Below, one piece after another: positions 17,641-26,600 of a stretch of DNA of 64,000 nt. The notes under the pieces are model-generated. The model saw only the letters and a program-made list of their open reading frames with translations, had not been told where the DNA came from and searched no databases. Within the stretch, counting starts at the first letter, position 1, and each line of letters opens with the position of its first letter. The stretch is taken from the NCBI RefSeq assembly GCF_900182925.1, contig NZ_LT900024.1, positions 1,798,001 to 1,862,000 on the forward strand, written 5' to 3'. Both the position numbers and the translations under genes were made by a program. This DNA is from Psychrobacter sp. LV10R520-6. GTDB taxonomy: Bacteria > Pseudomonadota > Gammaproteobacteria > Pseudomonadales > Moraxellaceae.

Positions 17641-20028
17641 TTATGCGGCGTGTTTTTTACGGACGATATGAGTCATCTCGACCATGTTACGCAGCTGTTG
17701 ACGTACTTCTTCCCAATTACGCGTTTTTAGACCACAATCTGGGTTGATCCATAAGCGCTCAATCGGAATGTACTTTTGCGCTTCATCAATCACGATCTGC
17801 ATAGCATCGCTATCAGGGGCGCGCGGGCTATGAATGTCATAGACACCGGGGCCAATCGCGTTTTGATAGCCACCCTGATTGCCTCCGTCAGCACCGTCAG
17901 CACCGTCAGCACCATCTACATTGTCATCTGTTTTAAAAGCGTCTAGCAATTGCAAGCCTGAGCGTGCTGTTTCAATCGTGATAACGTCAGCATCCATGGC
18001 AGAGATATGATGCAAGCAATCATGGAAGCTTGAATAACACATGTGGGTATGAATCTGGGTTTCAGGCTGGGCAGAGCTGGCAGAATGCTTAAAGCTATCG
18101 ACCGCTTGCTTCCAGTAGCTCGCATGTTCAGCTTGCTTTAATGGTAAGCCTTCACGGAATGCGGGCTCATCAATCTGAATAATACCAATTCCTGCGTCTT
18201 GTAAATCACTGACTTCTTGATTAATCGCTTCGGCAATTTGTAAGCGCAAGATATCACGGGTGGCTGCATCGCTTGGCGCAAACGACCAGTTCAAAATGGT
18301 TACTGGCCCGGTCAACATGCCTTTCATTGGCTTGTTGGTTAGGCTTTGCGCATAACTGATCCAATCAACGGTCATGGCTTTTGGACGGCTGATATCACCT
18401 ACCACGATTGGTGGACGGACACAGCGCGTACCATAGCTTTGTACCCAACCATTTTTAGCCAACCAAAAGCCATCTAAGTACTGTGCAAAATATTCGACCA
18501 TGTCTGTGCGTTCGGCTTCACCGTGGACTAATACATCAAGACCCAACTCTTCTTGGTCGGTCACACACTGACGAATCTCAGCCTTCATGGCGTCTTGATA
18601 ATCGCTATCGCTCAACTCACCATTGTTCCATTGGCGGCGGGCTTTACGAATCTCAGCGGTCTGCGGGAATGAACCAATCGTAGTGGTTGGTAATAATGGC
18701 AAATTAAGCTTGGCTTCCTGCTTACTATAACGGTCGCTAAAGACACCATTGCGAACTTGCGCTTCTGACTGAGTTGGCGACAAACTAATATCTGTTGCGG
18801 TGACATCAGGTTGTAGCTCACCCGTTGCTAATTTGGCACAAATGACCACTTCACTTAGTTTTTGCTTGGCAAAGGCCAGTTTGCCCTTCAAATTTTCAGG
18901 AACGTCTTCAGATTTTAAATCAACGGGTAAATGTAGTAACGATGAGCCCGTACCGACCCATAAACGTTGATTATCCTTGTCATTGTCTGAATTTGGCTGA
19001 TTATGATAGGTATTTAAGCGCTCATTGGCCTCTGTTAAGATATCTTGCGCTCGAGCTTGGTCCGTTGTCCAGACACTGCGACCGTCGACGACGCCGATAG
19101 ACAGCAGTTTATGACTTGGCAGATGATCAATCACTTGCGTCACATACTGCTTAGCCTGACTTGAACGGGTGATATCAATATGAATGCCACTAACCGGTAG
19201 ATTACAAGCAATATGGCAATTGTTGCCTAGCGTATCAAAGTAGTTTGCCACTATTAATTGTGGCGGTGTTTGTTGTAGGCCGTTATAGGCACGCTCAAAC
19301 GCTTGCTGCCATTTACCATCTAAATCTAACGATAAAATAGGTTCATCCATCTGTACCCAATCAACACCTTGCTCGCCCAACTGATTCAATAAATCAGCAT
19401 AAATCGGTAGTAACTTATCAAGATGCTCCAGCTTGTCATCAAGCTTTGATGAAGCTAAATATAAAAAGCTTACCGGACCAATTAAGACAACTTTTAAAGC
19501 TTTATCGGTTTTACCACTTTTTTCAATAATGGCTTTAGCATCTGCAACTTGTTTAAATATTTGGGTAAAATCCGTATTACTAAAGTCTTCATCGGCTTCT
19601 AATTCAGGCACTAAGTAATGATAGTTGGTATCAAACCATTTAGTCATCTGCCAAGCTGCATTATCTTCATACTGACCCGTATGGTCACGACCACGGGCAA
19701 AATAAAATTGACGATCAAAAGTATCGAGTGTCTCTGCACCAGCAAAACGTGGTGGCTGCACACCAAAGGCAACGGCTTGGCTTAGGACTAAATCATAATG
19801 GGCAAAGTCGCCAGTGGTGATGATATCGAGGCCAGCATCGATTTGGTCTTGGATATTAGTGGTAAAAACTTCCAACAAAGCGGCTTGAGTAGCGTCTTTG
19901 TCTTTTTTACCTTTCCAATAATGCTCTAAAGCAAATTTGGTTTGGCGTTTGTCACCAATACGTGGATAGCCTAAAATATGGCCAAGTACGGTATTTTTCG
20001 GGATGGCTTTTGGGATTGCGGTAGTCAT
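17641..20028 (-). CDS. metE: cobalamin-independent methionine synthase
   Basis: Transfers a methyl group from methyltetrahydropteroyltriglutamate to homocysteine. The two-barrel architecture is complete: N-terminal GYPRIGDKRQTKFALEHYWKG; C-terminal zinc site with H662 and C664 in HTHMCYSSF; and a later Cys in NPDCGLKTR. The protein is 795 residues against about 755 usually. Part of the excess is an Asp-Gly-Ala-rich insertion after LLDAF (about residues 700-720) encoded by a 9-bp tandem repeat, and part is a loop around NQPNSDNDKDNQ. Convergent with hutI. A MetR-like box lies upstream. Confidence 0.95.
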   Translation of the reverse strand: MTTAIPKAIPKNTVLGHILGYPRIGDKRQTKFALEHYWKGKKDKDATQAALLEVFTTNIQDQIDAGLDIITTGDFAHYDLVLSQAVAFGVQPPRFAGAETLDTFDRQFYFARGRDHTGQYEDNAAWQMTKWFDTNYHYLVPELEADEDFSNTDFTQIFKQVADAKAIIEKSGKTDKALKVVLIGPVSFLYLASSKLDDKLEHLDKLLPIYADLLNQLGEQGVDWVQMDEPILSLDLDGKWQQAFERAYNGLQQTPPQLIVANYFDTLGNNCHIACNLPVSGIHIDITRSSQAKQYVTQVIDHLPSHKLLSIGVVDGRSVWTTDQARAQDILTEANERLNTYHNQPNSDNDKDNQRLWVGTGSSLLHLPVDLKSEDVPENLKGKLAFAKQKLSEVVICAKLATGELQPDVTATDISLSPTQSEAQVRNGVFSDRYSKQEAKLNLPLLPTTTIGSFPQTAEIRKARRQWNNGELSDSDYQDAMKAEIRQCVTDQEELGLDVLVHGEAERTDMVEYFAQYLDGFWLAKNGWVQSYGTRCVRPPIVVGDISRPKAMTVDWISYAQSLTNKPMKGMLTGPVTILNWSFAPSDAATRDILRLQIAEAINQEVSDLQDAGIGIIQIDEPAFREGLPLKQAEHASYWKQAVDSFKHSASSAQPETQIHTHMCYSSFHDCLHHISAMDADVITIETARSGLQLLDAFKTDDNVDGADGADGADGGNQGGYQNAIGPGVYDIHSPRAPDSDAMQIVIDEAQKYIPIERLWINPDCGLKTRNWEEVRQQLRNMVEMTHIVRKKHAA
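17887..17913 (-). repeat. in-frame 9-bp tandem repeat inside metE
   Basis: Three perfect copies of GTCAGCACC (plus-strand reading), encoding repeated Gly-Ala-Asp. They lie in a surface insertion between the first zinc ligands and the IGPGVYDIHSPR motif. Copy-number change would keep the frame. Confidence 0.85.
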
Positions 20029-20109
20029 ATGTTACTCCATTATTAATATTCAGTATTCGATAATTAAGATGAATAGTTTTGATGAAGCAATCATAGCTGA
20101 TTGTTTAGA

Positions 20110-20122
20110 TGAATAAAAATCA
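20110..20122 (-). promoter_or_regulatory. possible MetR box upstream of metE
   Basis: TGAATAAAAATCA differs at one position from the MetR consensus TGAA-N5-TTCA. The gap 20029-20321 (293 bases) also carries four GATGAA motifs at 20068, 20081, 20108 and 20138, which may be half-sites. No MetR gene is in the window, and nothing else was seen in this gap. Confidence 0.35.
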
Positions 20123-20321
20123 ATTTACTTATCTTAAGATGAATTTTACTAATGTTATTATTTTAGCTGGGTCTTTCTGTTCTTTTTCCCATCTAAAACA
20201 CTTTTAAGCACCTTTAGCTTTCCTATAAAAAAATACCTGCTGGCAACTACTAACAGATGTCTTTTTGATTTTTTTAAATCTCTCTATCTCTAATAGTGTC
20301 TTGTTTATCTATTTTTTAACC

Positions 20322-20570
20322 TTACTTTTTAACCTTATTATTGAATATCTCACCCGTATTGGCATCAACGTTTAGCTCAAAAATATGGTCGTTTTTGAGC
20401 ATTTCAACTTCATAATATGAGGTATGGTCGTTATAATCCCGGTCATTTTTAAATTCAACTTCCATGACGCGGCCCCCTGTTTTTTTCTCAACAATACTCA
20501 TGGCCTTCATAATATTAATTCTTGTTTGCTTGAGAGTCTTATAATCAGCAATATCGCCACTATAGATAGA
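20322..20570 (-). pseudogene. PepSY-domain protein, truncated remnant
   Basis: From the ATG at 20510, 62 residues give the C-terminal half of a PepSY domain: KAMSIVEKKTGGRVMEVEF, then YYEVEML and VDANTGEIFN. The same frame is open upstream to 20570 and reads like the expected preceding helix (ADYKTLKQTRINI), but a TGA at 20571-20573 then blocks it. No signal peptide is found upstream, although intact PepSY proteins of this type are secreted. It is most simply a 5'-truncated gene. A short cytoplasmic product from the ATG is possible, but the ribosome site is poor. Confidence 0.55.
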
Positions 20571-20622
20571 TCAAGCCTTGAGGTCTTGCTGCAACCGACA
20601 GAAATTTCAGAAGTTAAATCAT

Positions 20623-21627
20623 CTAAACATAAGCCGCATCGAGGCAATATGCCGCCTCGATCTCAGCTGTATTTGGCTGACGGACAATGCTAATGAATTG
20701 TTGTTGGTCGGCTTGCCAATCAATCAGCCCCATATTTGCAAACGGCGTAAGCCATCCCGCCATTGGCCAATGTTGCCATTTATCATAAAAGCGATTGGCA
20801 TTAATGACAATGCTATCCAAATGGTTTAGTGGCGGTCGATAAACACTGTGCTGCTGGTGATAAATCACATCGGCAGTTAAATAAAAATCGATATTTAAGG
20901 CGCGAACGGTAAAGGCAAAATCAGTATCTTCAGCGCCATAGCCAACATACTGCGTATCGAAACCGCCAATCTGCTCAAATTGCGTCCGCGAGATAGCGAA
21001 GCATAAACTCCAAAATGCGCCATAATCTTGGGTCTGCTCAATGGGCGTCTGCTTATCGTTTTCAGCTACTCCGTCCTCAATGACCGACTCAAAGTTATAG
21101 CGATAAGGATTATAGACAGATAGCTTACTTAACTGTGCTTTGGATAACGTACCTTGCTGTAGCTGCGCTCCCTCGGCATCTGTTAAAGGTCGAGTAAGAT
21201 AACGCGGCTGGCCCATCAGCAACGCATCAGGATGCACTTGTAATTTAGCATTTAACTGCTCAATGAATGTTGGCGCAACAATACAATCGACATCTAAGAA
21301 TATCAACGTGTCATGTGTAGCACGGGCAGCCCCACTATTACGATTACGGCCGATATCAAATCCGGTCTTAAGCGTTTCATTCTCTGATATCTTGTAAGCA
21401 CTGTCTAATGGCGCCTGGGTAGTCGTTGGTATTTGTACAATATTTAAAGAGAATTGAGCCAACCGCTCAGGGTCAGCATCATCGTTTACGATAATGACTT
21501 CATCAGGTCTAACGCTACCTTGCGCCAGACTGCTAAGTAGATTATAAAGATGGCGATTACGTCCGTAGCAAGTAGTAATTACACTAACAGGAAGGGTAGT
21601 AGGTTTGGCTACATTAACTACAGTCAT
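20623..21627 (-). CDS. family 2 glycosyltransferase
   Basis: Nucleotide-sugar-dependent GT-A fold transferase, cytoplasmic. It shows SVITTCYGRNRHLYNLLSSLAQG, the acidic IVNDDAD, the metal-binding DVDC motif in LIFLDVDCIV, and the acceptor-side GGFDTQYVGYGAEDTDFAFTVR, which resembles the galactosyltransferase-type C-terminal motif. The frame extends further upstream, but the ATG at 21625-21627 has an AGAGG ribosome site six bases away and starts cleanly at MTVVNVAKP. It follows the double glycosyltransferase by 38 bases and is the last of the group. The sugar and acceptor are unknown. Confidence 0.8.
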   Translation of the reverse strand: MTVVNVAKPTTLPVSVITTCYGRNRHLYNLLSSLAQGSVRPDEVIIVNDDADPERLAQFSLNIVQIPTTTQAPLDSAYKISENETLKTGFDIGRNRNSGAARATHDTLIFLDVDCIVAPTFIEQLNAKLQVHPDALLMGQPRYLTRPLTDAEGAQLQQGTLSKAQLSKLSVYNPYRYNFESVIEDGVAENDKQTPIEQTQDYGAFWSLCFAISRTQFEQIGGFDTQYVGYGAEDTDFAFTVRALNIDFYLTADVIYHQQHSVYRPPLNHLDSIVINANRFYDKWQHWPMAGWLTPFANMGLIDWQADQQQFISIVRQPNTAEIEAAYCLDAAYV

Positions 21628-21665
21628 GTTGACCTCTTTTATATTTCTTATTGATGGGAAAGATA

Positions 21666-24365
21666 CTAAATATCGGGGCTGAATCCCAGCTGTGGTAGTA
21701 GCCATTCCTCAAACCATAATTTGGGTGACGGGAATGTAGCGATGCTGTCCATAAAGGCTTGGGCTGGCGTATTAACGGATAGGTTAAACTGGTTCTCAAG
21801 TTTAGAGTGTGCCTTCTCATTACTCTCATACATTGACGGCATGCTTTGAATTCTCCCCTTCTCTATCCTCGTCATAAACTGCTCCCAACTCAGCGCGCGA
21901 CCTTGCATTATCAAAGCCTCCGCCATAACTTCTTGCTCTTGATGCGGGCGATTATCTGGCAGTACTACTAGCGGCGTCGCATAGCGATACGCTTGCGCAA
22001 TACCGTTAAGACCGCAAGCCATCAGCAGCCAATTACTATGAGCAATAAATGGCGTCACATCATCAACATGGGCAGCAATATCGACAAACTTGCGCATGTC
22101 ATCATCAATAGGGCCAAGCGATATGATAATGGCATCGGGCAATGCACGGCGTAGTTCGGGCAATTTTGCATCGATAGCCTCGTGACCGCCATAGCCCTTA
22201 ATCACGGTAATTATCGTTGATTGCCGTCTATCTAAATTCATTTGCGTAGCCGTGTTATCCGTTGCACACTCAGTATTATGTTTATCAAAAGGCGCATTGA
22301 TAGAACGTGATAACAATGCAGGTAAACGATTAACAACAGTAGCATCAGTGGTTCTAGCAGTTTCAGTGGTTAAGCTCGTTAGCATTTGGATAAAGGCTTC
22401 ATAGGTCAATGGTTCACTACTAGTAGCGGCTAAAAAATCAAGATATAAGGTTTTTTGGCGCACCAAATCTGGGGTCATTAAAGCTTCCAATGCTGGCGGA
22501 TAAGGGGCTAGCAGCCCAAGAGCTCCTGCAAAAGCATTAACGTGTGGCGTATCATCACGAATACCAGCTAATCTAACGTATAAATAAGGCACGCTAGCAA
22601 CGCGGCATAGCATTGCGACCTCGACACTGACATCAATAATCATCAGATCAATTTGACGCTGTTTGATGCCATCCAATATCTGCCAACTGCGCGTTTGGAT
22701 ATCGGTATTACCAACGGGAGAATAATGCAGGCTACTCGGCTGCCAATACTGCCCTGCACGACCTGCCAGCACATTGTCTGGTCGTTCATCTTCCGCACTA
22801 AGATGAACAATTTGCTCCTCAGTTATAATAATAAATCGATAAGCATCAGCAGCTAGACTGGTAAATACGGTCAACTGTTGCCGTAACTTAAGCGGTAATA
22901 GTGCCGCTAGTTTGTCCGCTTGCCGGCAGTGACCTGAGCCATGATGATGGGCATAATAGCCAATACGCATGATATTAATCCTATAAAAAACAGATGCTTT
23001 TATTTCGCTGTTTTTTATAGCAGCTGACTTATCTTTGCTCACCGCATGTAAAGTACGAGAAAGCGTTTCATCAAGGTTGATTGGTATATCCGGTTTATTA
23101 AAAAGGTCGGGTTGTTTATTATCAGCTTCTTGGTTTTGGTCAACAGGTTTGTCTTTTAGGGCTTGTTTATATAATTGCACATATCCGTCTACCATCGCTG
23201 CCACTGAACAAAATTGCTCAGCGTGGTTGCGACATGCTTGCCGTGAAATAGTATTAATATCAGCAAAGGCTTGGACAAATGCTTCTTTGTCCATTTTAGC
23301 TACGATAATTCCGCTATCTGGCGTGACAATCTCAGCACTAGCACCCACATCAAAGCCAATCACGGGTGTACCACAAGCCAAGCTCTCAGCTAGCGTCAAC
23401 CCATAAGGCTCATCCCAAGTACTGGTAAATAATAGTGCGGTTGCGTTACCTAGATAATCGTTGATTTTGGCTTTGCTTAAATGTCCGACATAATCAAATA
23501 GCGCTGGTGTGCCATTCTCTTTACTAACTTTTCCGTCTTCTGCCAATAGCGGAGCAACATATTGATTAAAGTAATCCTCATTGCTTTTAGGGCCGGCAAT
23601 AACCAGACGCTTACCGGCAGCTTTGCAATACTCCATCGCTAGATGCGTGCCTTTTTCAGGACAAATACGTCCGTACCAAAAGTAAACCTCATCTTTAATA
23701 GGTTGAATATTCGCGGTAAATGATTGCACATCAATCCCATTATAAACCACATGAGACGGCACAAATTCATCAAACAATTGCTGTTGATGGCCACTAATCG
23801 CCGTAAACTGGGTTTGTGTTCCTTGCCGTAGAGTCAACAGCGCCAAACGTAGCTGGGGGAAGATAGGCGTATGAAAAGTGGTGAAAAACCTTGACCCAAA
23901 CACTTGACCCAGCATCATCGGGACATGATGCAAGCTGTGATTGTGTACCACGTCAATCTCACCGCGCTCATCACGAGTGATCATATCGCGTAGCGCTTGC
24001 TGATAAACTAAATATTGATACAGCTCTTCACGACTCATCCCAACTGAGTCATGCTCATTGTCATATACCATCGCCTCAAACTGCGCGCGCGTGAGCAACG
24101 GGATTAGCGTGGCCTCCGTTTGACTGTCCGAATGCGCGTAAAGCAACACCTCATGGCCTTGGGTAACCAGCTCATTACAGAGCAACTGAGTGATCATCTC
24201 CAGACCGCCGGCATAGGGTTCCGCGATTGGATATAGAGAGTGCGCGATAATCGCAATGCGTAATACAGGAGTTTTTGATTGTTTCGTCGTTTTGACGCCT
24301 TTTTCATTATGAATAATACGACAATTGGTCGTATTTGATGTATTAGCTACAGGGGTAGATGTCAT
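21666..24365 (-). CDS. fused double glycosyltransferase (GT4-type plus MurG-like)
   Basis: An 899-residue fusion. Residues about 35-410 are a GT4-type GT-B transferase: IAIIAHSLYPIAEPYAGGLEM, WYGRICPEKGTHLA, and the donor-site EPYGLTLAESLACGTPVIG. From residue 466 a second GT-B-like unit begins with MRIGYYAHHHGSGHCRQ. It ends in a MurG/GT28-like donor domain with KGYGGHEA, SLGPIDDD and CGLNGIAQA...PLVVLPDNRPHQEQEV. A low-complexity linker joins them. The Met at 466 could also serve as an internal start, but no strong ribosome site was seen. Neighbours are GT2 genes, suggesting assembly of an unidentified glycan or glycolipid. Confidence 0.75.
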   Translation of the reverse strand: MTSTPVANTSNTTNCRIIHNEKGVKTTKQSKTPVLRIAIIAHSLYPIAEPYAGGLEMITQLLCNELVTQGHEVLLYAHSDSQTEATLIPLLTRAQFEAMVYDNEHDSVGMSREELYQYLVYQQALRDMITRDERGEIDVVHNHSLHHVPMMLGQVFGSRFFTTFHTPIFPQLRLALLTLRQGTQTQFTAISGHQQQLFDEFVPSHVVYNGIDVQSFTANIQPIKDEVYFWYGRICPEKGTHLAMEYCKAAGKRLVIAGPKSNEDYFNQYVAPLLAEDGKVSKENGTPALFDYVGHLSKAKINDYLGNATALLFTSTWDEPYGLTLAESLACGTPVIGFDVGASAEIVTPDSGIIVAKMDKEAFVQAFADINTISRQACRNHAEQFCSVAAMVDGYVQLYKQALKDKPVDQNQEADNKQPDLFNKPDIPINLDETLSRTLHAVSKDKSAAIKNSEIKASVFYRINIMRIGYYAHHHGSGHCRQADKLAALLPLKLRQQLTVFTSLAADAYRFIIITEEQIVHLSAEDERPDNVLAGRAGQYWQPSSLHYSPVGNTDIQTRSWQILDGIKQRQIDLMIIDVSVEVAMLCRVASVPYLYVRLAGIRDDTPHVNAFAGALGLLAPYPPALEALMTPDLVRQKTLYLDFLAATSSEPLTYEAFIQMLTSLTTETARTTDATVVNRLPALLSRSINAPFDKHNTECATDNTATQMNLDRRQSTIITVIKGYGGHEAIDAKLPELRRALPDAIIISLGPIDDDMRKFVDIAAHVDDVTPFIAHSNWLLMACGLNGIAQAYRYATPLVVLPDNRPHQEQEVMAEALIMQGRALSWEQFMTRIEKGRIQSMPSMYESNEKAHSKLENQFNLSVNTPAQAFMDSIATFPSPKLWFEEWLLPQLGFSPDI

Positions 24366-24452
24366 GAAATATCCAAGATAAATGAGCCAGTAATAAAATA
24401 GGAATAAGATAGTAATAAAAAAATAAAGTTGTAAAACCCAGGGCTATCAAGG

Positions 24453-25811
24453 CTACTGATTAACAGCGTTATCGTCTTTAAATAAAGAGATTACAGGTTT
24501 ACTTTTTGGTTTAAAAATTTGGACCTCAGTTGATTTAGTCTTACTTAATTTAATTTTAGTTACCTTAGCGTTGGCTACCAACCTAATATTGGAAACTGAT
24601 TTAGCGGATGGTAAAGAAGTGCTCGTTGCTACCTCTCCATAATTATAATTGGCAAACATGACTTTTGCGGCCCATAACTTTAGCAGGCAGACAGTGATAG
24701 CACAGAAAAACAGTATTGGAGAATAGAGCGGCGATAAGGGCGACACGATGACCGCCGTTATCATGTTGAGTATCAATAGCAGCTTAGGTAACGCGACTAT
24801 ATTAGCCATCCATGCCGTGCGTCGCGTGCGCATGTATTGTTGTTTGGGTGTACAGATAAAGGGCTTATCACGTCCCCACAACACTGGTAACCAGGATAAA
24901 GCCCCGAGCTCCCAAAAATTAAGGTGCAAAGCCCATGCCCGTAGCTTATTACTAATGCTTGGATTACTAATGCTCTGACTATGGCCATTCCTTACTTGCT
25001 GATTAAGCGGCTCGCGGTCCTGACTATACGCCCATAAGCGTCTTGTCAAAAATATCCCGTAGCTGGCATAGACCACATACAAAGGCGTTAGTAACAATGG
25101 TAAACGTATATTTAAATTTATCAGCAGCGCACTACCAATGATCAGTAAGGTACAGATATGCAACAGAATGAAAATACCAGTAAAATTCACCCAAGCGCTA
25201 AGCTGCGATAAATGAGCCCGTATATAGGCTAAGCGCTCACCAAGAGCATTTGTTATGGACCTATTTGGCGACAGGCGCGTAGCTGTAGAAAGGCGGGAGG
25301 TTATAGAGAAATAGCTATTGAACACTTGCATATTGCCATAAATCCAGCGCCGACGCTGACTCATCAAATCACCGACGGTAGTAGGCAACAAGCCGGTAGC
25401 GATTACCTCAGGAATAAACTGGCTGCGCAAACCGTGCTGATGCATCAACACCCCCATCTGCGCGTCCTCTGTCAGAGAAGCGCCCGACCAACCGCCTAAA
25501 TCTAGCAATGCGCTACGGCGAATAATTGCATAAGTCCCTGTCGATAACGCACGCTGACGATTGAAGGGCCGGTATAAATGATAATTAAAATAATGATTCA
25601 GCTCACTATGGACATCGACTCGGCCAGCATCACGGTAAAACTGCGGAAACTGTAATAGTGCATAATCGGGATAATCATCAATAGCAGCAGCGATAGCGCT
25701 TCTTGCCTGCGGTAATGCTTGATAATCACTATCGACCACTACTACATGTGTAGCATTGGGATTCATAAGGCCTAATGCTAGATTTAGTGCCCCTGCTTTA
25801 AAGCCTGCCAC
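24453..25811 (-). pseudogene. membrane GT2 glycosyltransferase, C-terminal part (split by frameshift)
   Basis: Encodes most of a processive-type GT2: FKAGALNLAL, the DSD motif in VVVVDSDYQ, TEDAQMG and the acceptor QRRRW motif (SQRRRWIYGN). Three or four transmembrane segments and a Lys/Ser-rich tail follow. The nominal start here is only an internal GTG (VAGFKAG). The same frame continues upstream through DEILIVDNNHTET to about 25930, where the expected N-terminus lies in a different frame (25916-26296). The domain therefore appears cut in two. A programmed or corrected frameshift, or a sequencing error, cannot be excluded. Confidence 0.75.
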
Positions 25812-25915
25812 CGCATCGATGTGATAAAAGTGTACATTTAGCCGTGTATCCAGTTCAGCACAAAATGTTGCTAATGGCTCATAGAGTGCGGTCTCAGTAT
25901 GGTTGTTATCAACAA

Positions 25916-26296
25916 TTAATATCTCATCGCCAGCAATGAGTGAATAGTCGCTATCACCATCTCAGCAGGCTCAGCGCGGGTCATCAGCTGAAAACTTAAA
26001 CACATAGGCGGATTAGGACTATTAAAGTTAGCAATATTGTCATTAATTTCTTTAAAATTTTCTTCAGAATAACTATGCTGACTACAGCTATCTCTTAAGG
26101 CATCATTAATTTTCAAGATGCTTTTACCTTTTATACTAATCTTCAGTACGCTATTTTTTGATAAAACAATATCGACCTCGTTGTTGCTAGGAATGCTGGT
26201 GCTAGAAATACTGTTACCAGGAAAATATTGTTTTAGCGTATCTTTGCTTATAGAAAGCGAACTTGCTGCAGTATGGACTTCCCTACTGATTGTCAT
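25916..26296 (-). pseudogene. membrane GT2 glycosyltransferase, N-terminal part (other frame)
   Basis: 126 codons. The C-terminal piece LSFQLMTRAEPAEMVIATIHSLLA is the first beta-strand and helix of a GT2 domain. Reading then runs into MRY-stop, while a one-base shift at about 25923-25933 continues as DEILIVDNNHTETALYEPLATF and joins the downstream GT2 frame. Residues 1-90 are Ser/Asn/Lys-rich and lack family features. As it stands the two halves are not in one frame. A few residues that usually sit between SLLA and EILIVDNN are also missing, so the lesion may be a deletion rather than a single-base error. Confidence 0.65.
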
Positions 26297-26528
26297 GACT
26301 TATCCTTAGGCATATACATCAGGGACATAAATCGACCCAAGTTAATAAATAAATCCCATGTTAGCCAAAAGGGTTGGCAATAGTTATTTATGATCTGTCT
26401 TTAAAATAGTATTAATGTAACGCTGGGTAAAAAATGTAAAAAATAGCGTTAAATTAGTTACTTACGAAACGAAACACCCTAATTAATCTTTTTTAAAGAT
26501 TGCTAGAAGTCTTTTTTTTAGACAAAAA
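26297..26528. other. spacer between the GT group and gdhA
   Basis: AT-rich and without a gene. It probably contains the minus-strand promoter for the glycosyltransferase group; no confident box was picked out. Confidence 0.4.
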
Positions 26529-26564
26529 AATACCGCGCTCATCATTGAAGATAAGCGCGGTATT
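26529..26564. terminator. terminator after gdhA
   Basis: The 11-bp stem AATACCGCGCT / AGCGCGGTATT lies just downstream of gdhA. On the gdhA strand it is followed by a run of seven T (A on the plus strand). It could also work in the plus direction. Confidence 0.85.
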
Positions 26565-26600
26565 TTTCAGATATAGTCAGTAAAGACTATCAGCTAATGC

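Noticed and set aside
20424-20829. Plus-strand frames over the PepSY remnant and the end of the GT2 gene
   Set aside because: Antisense shadows without coding signals.
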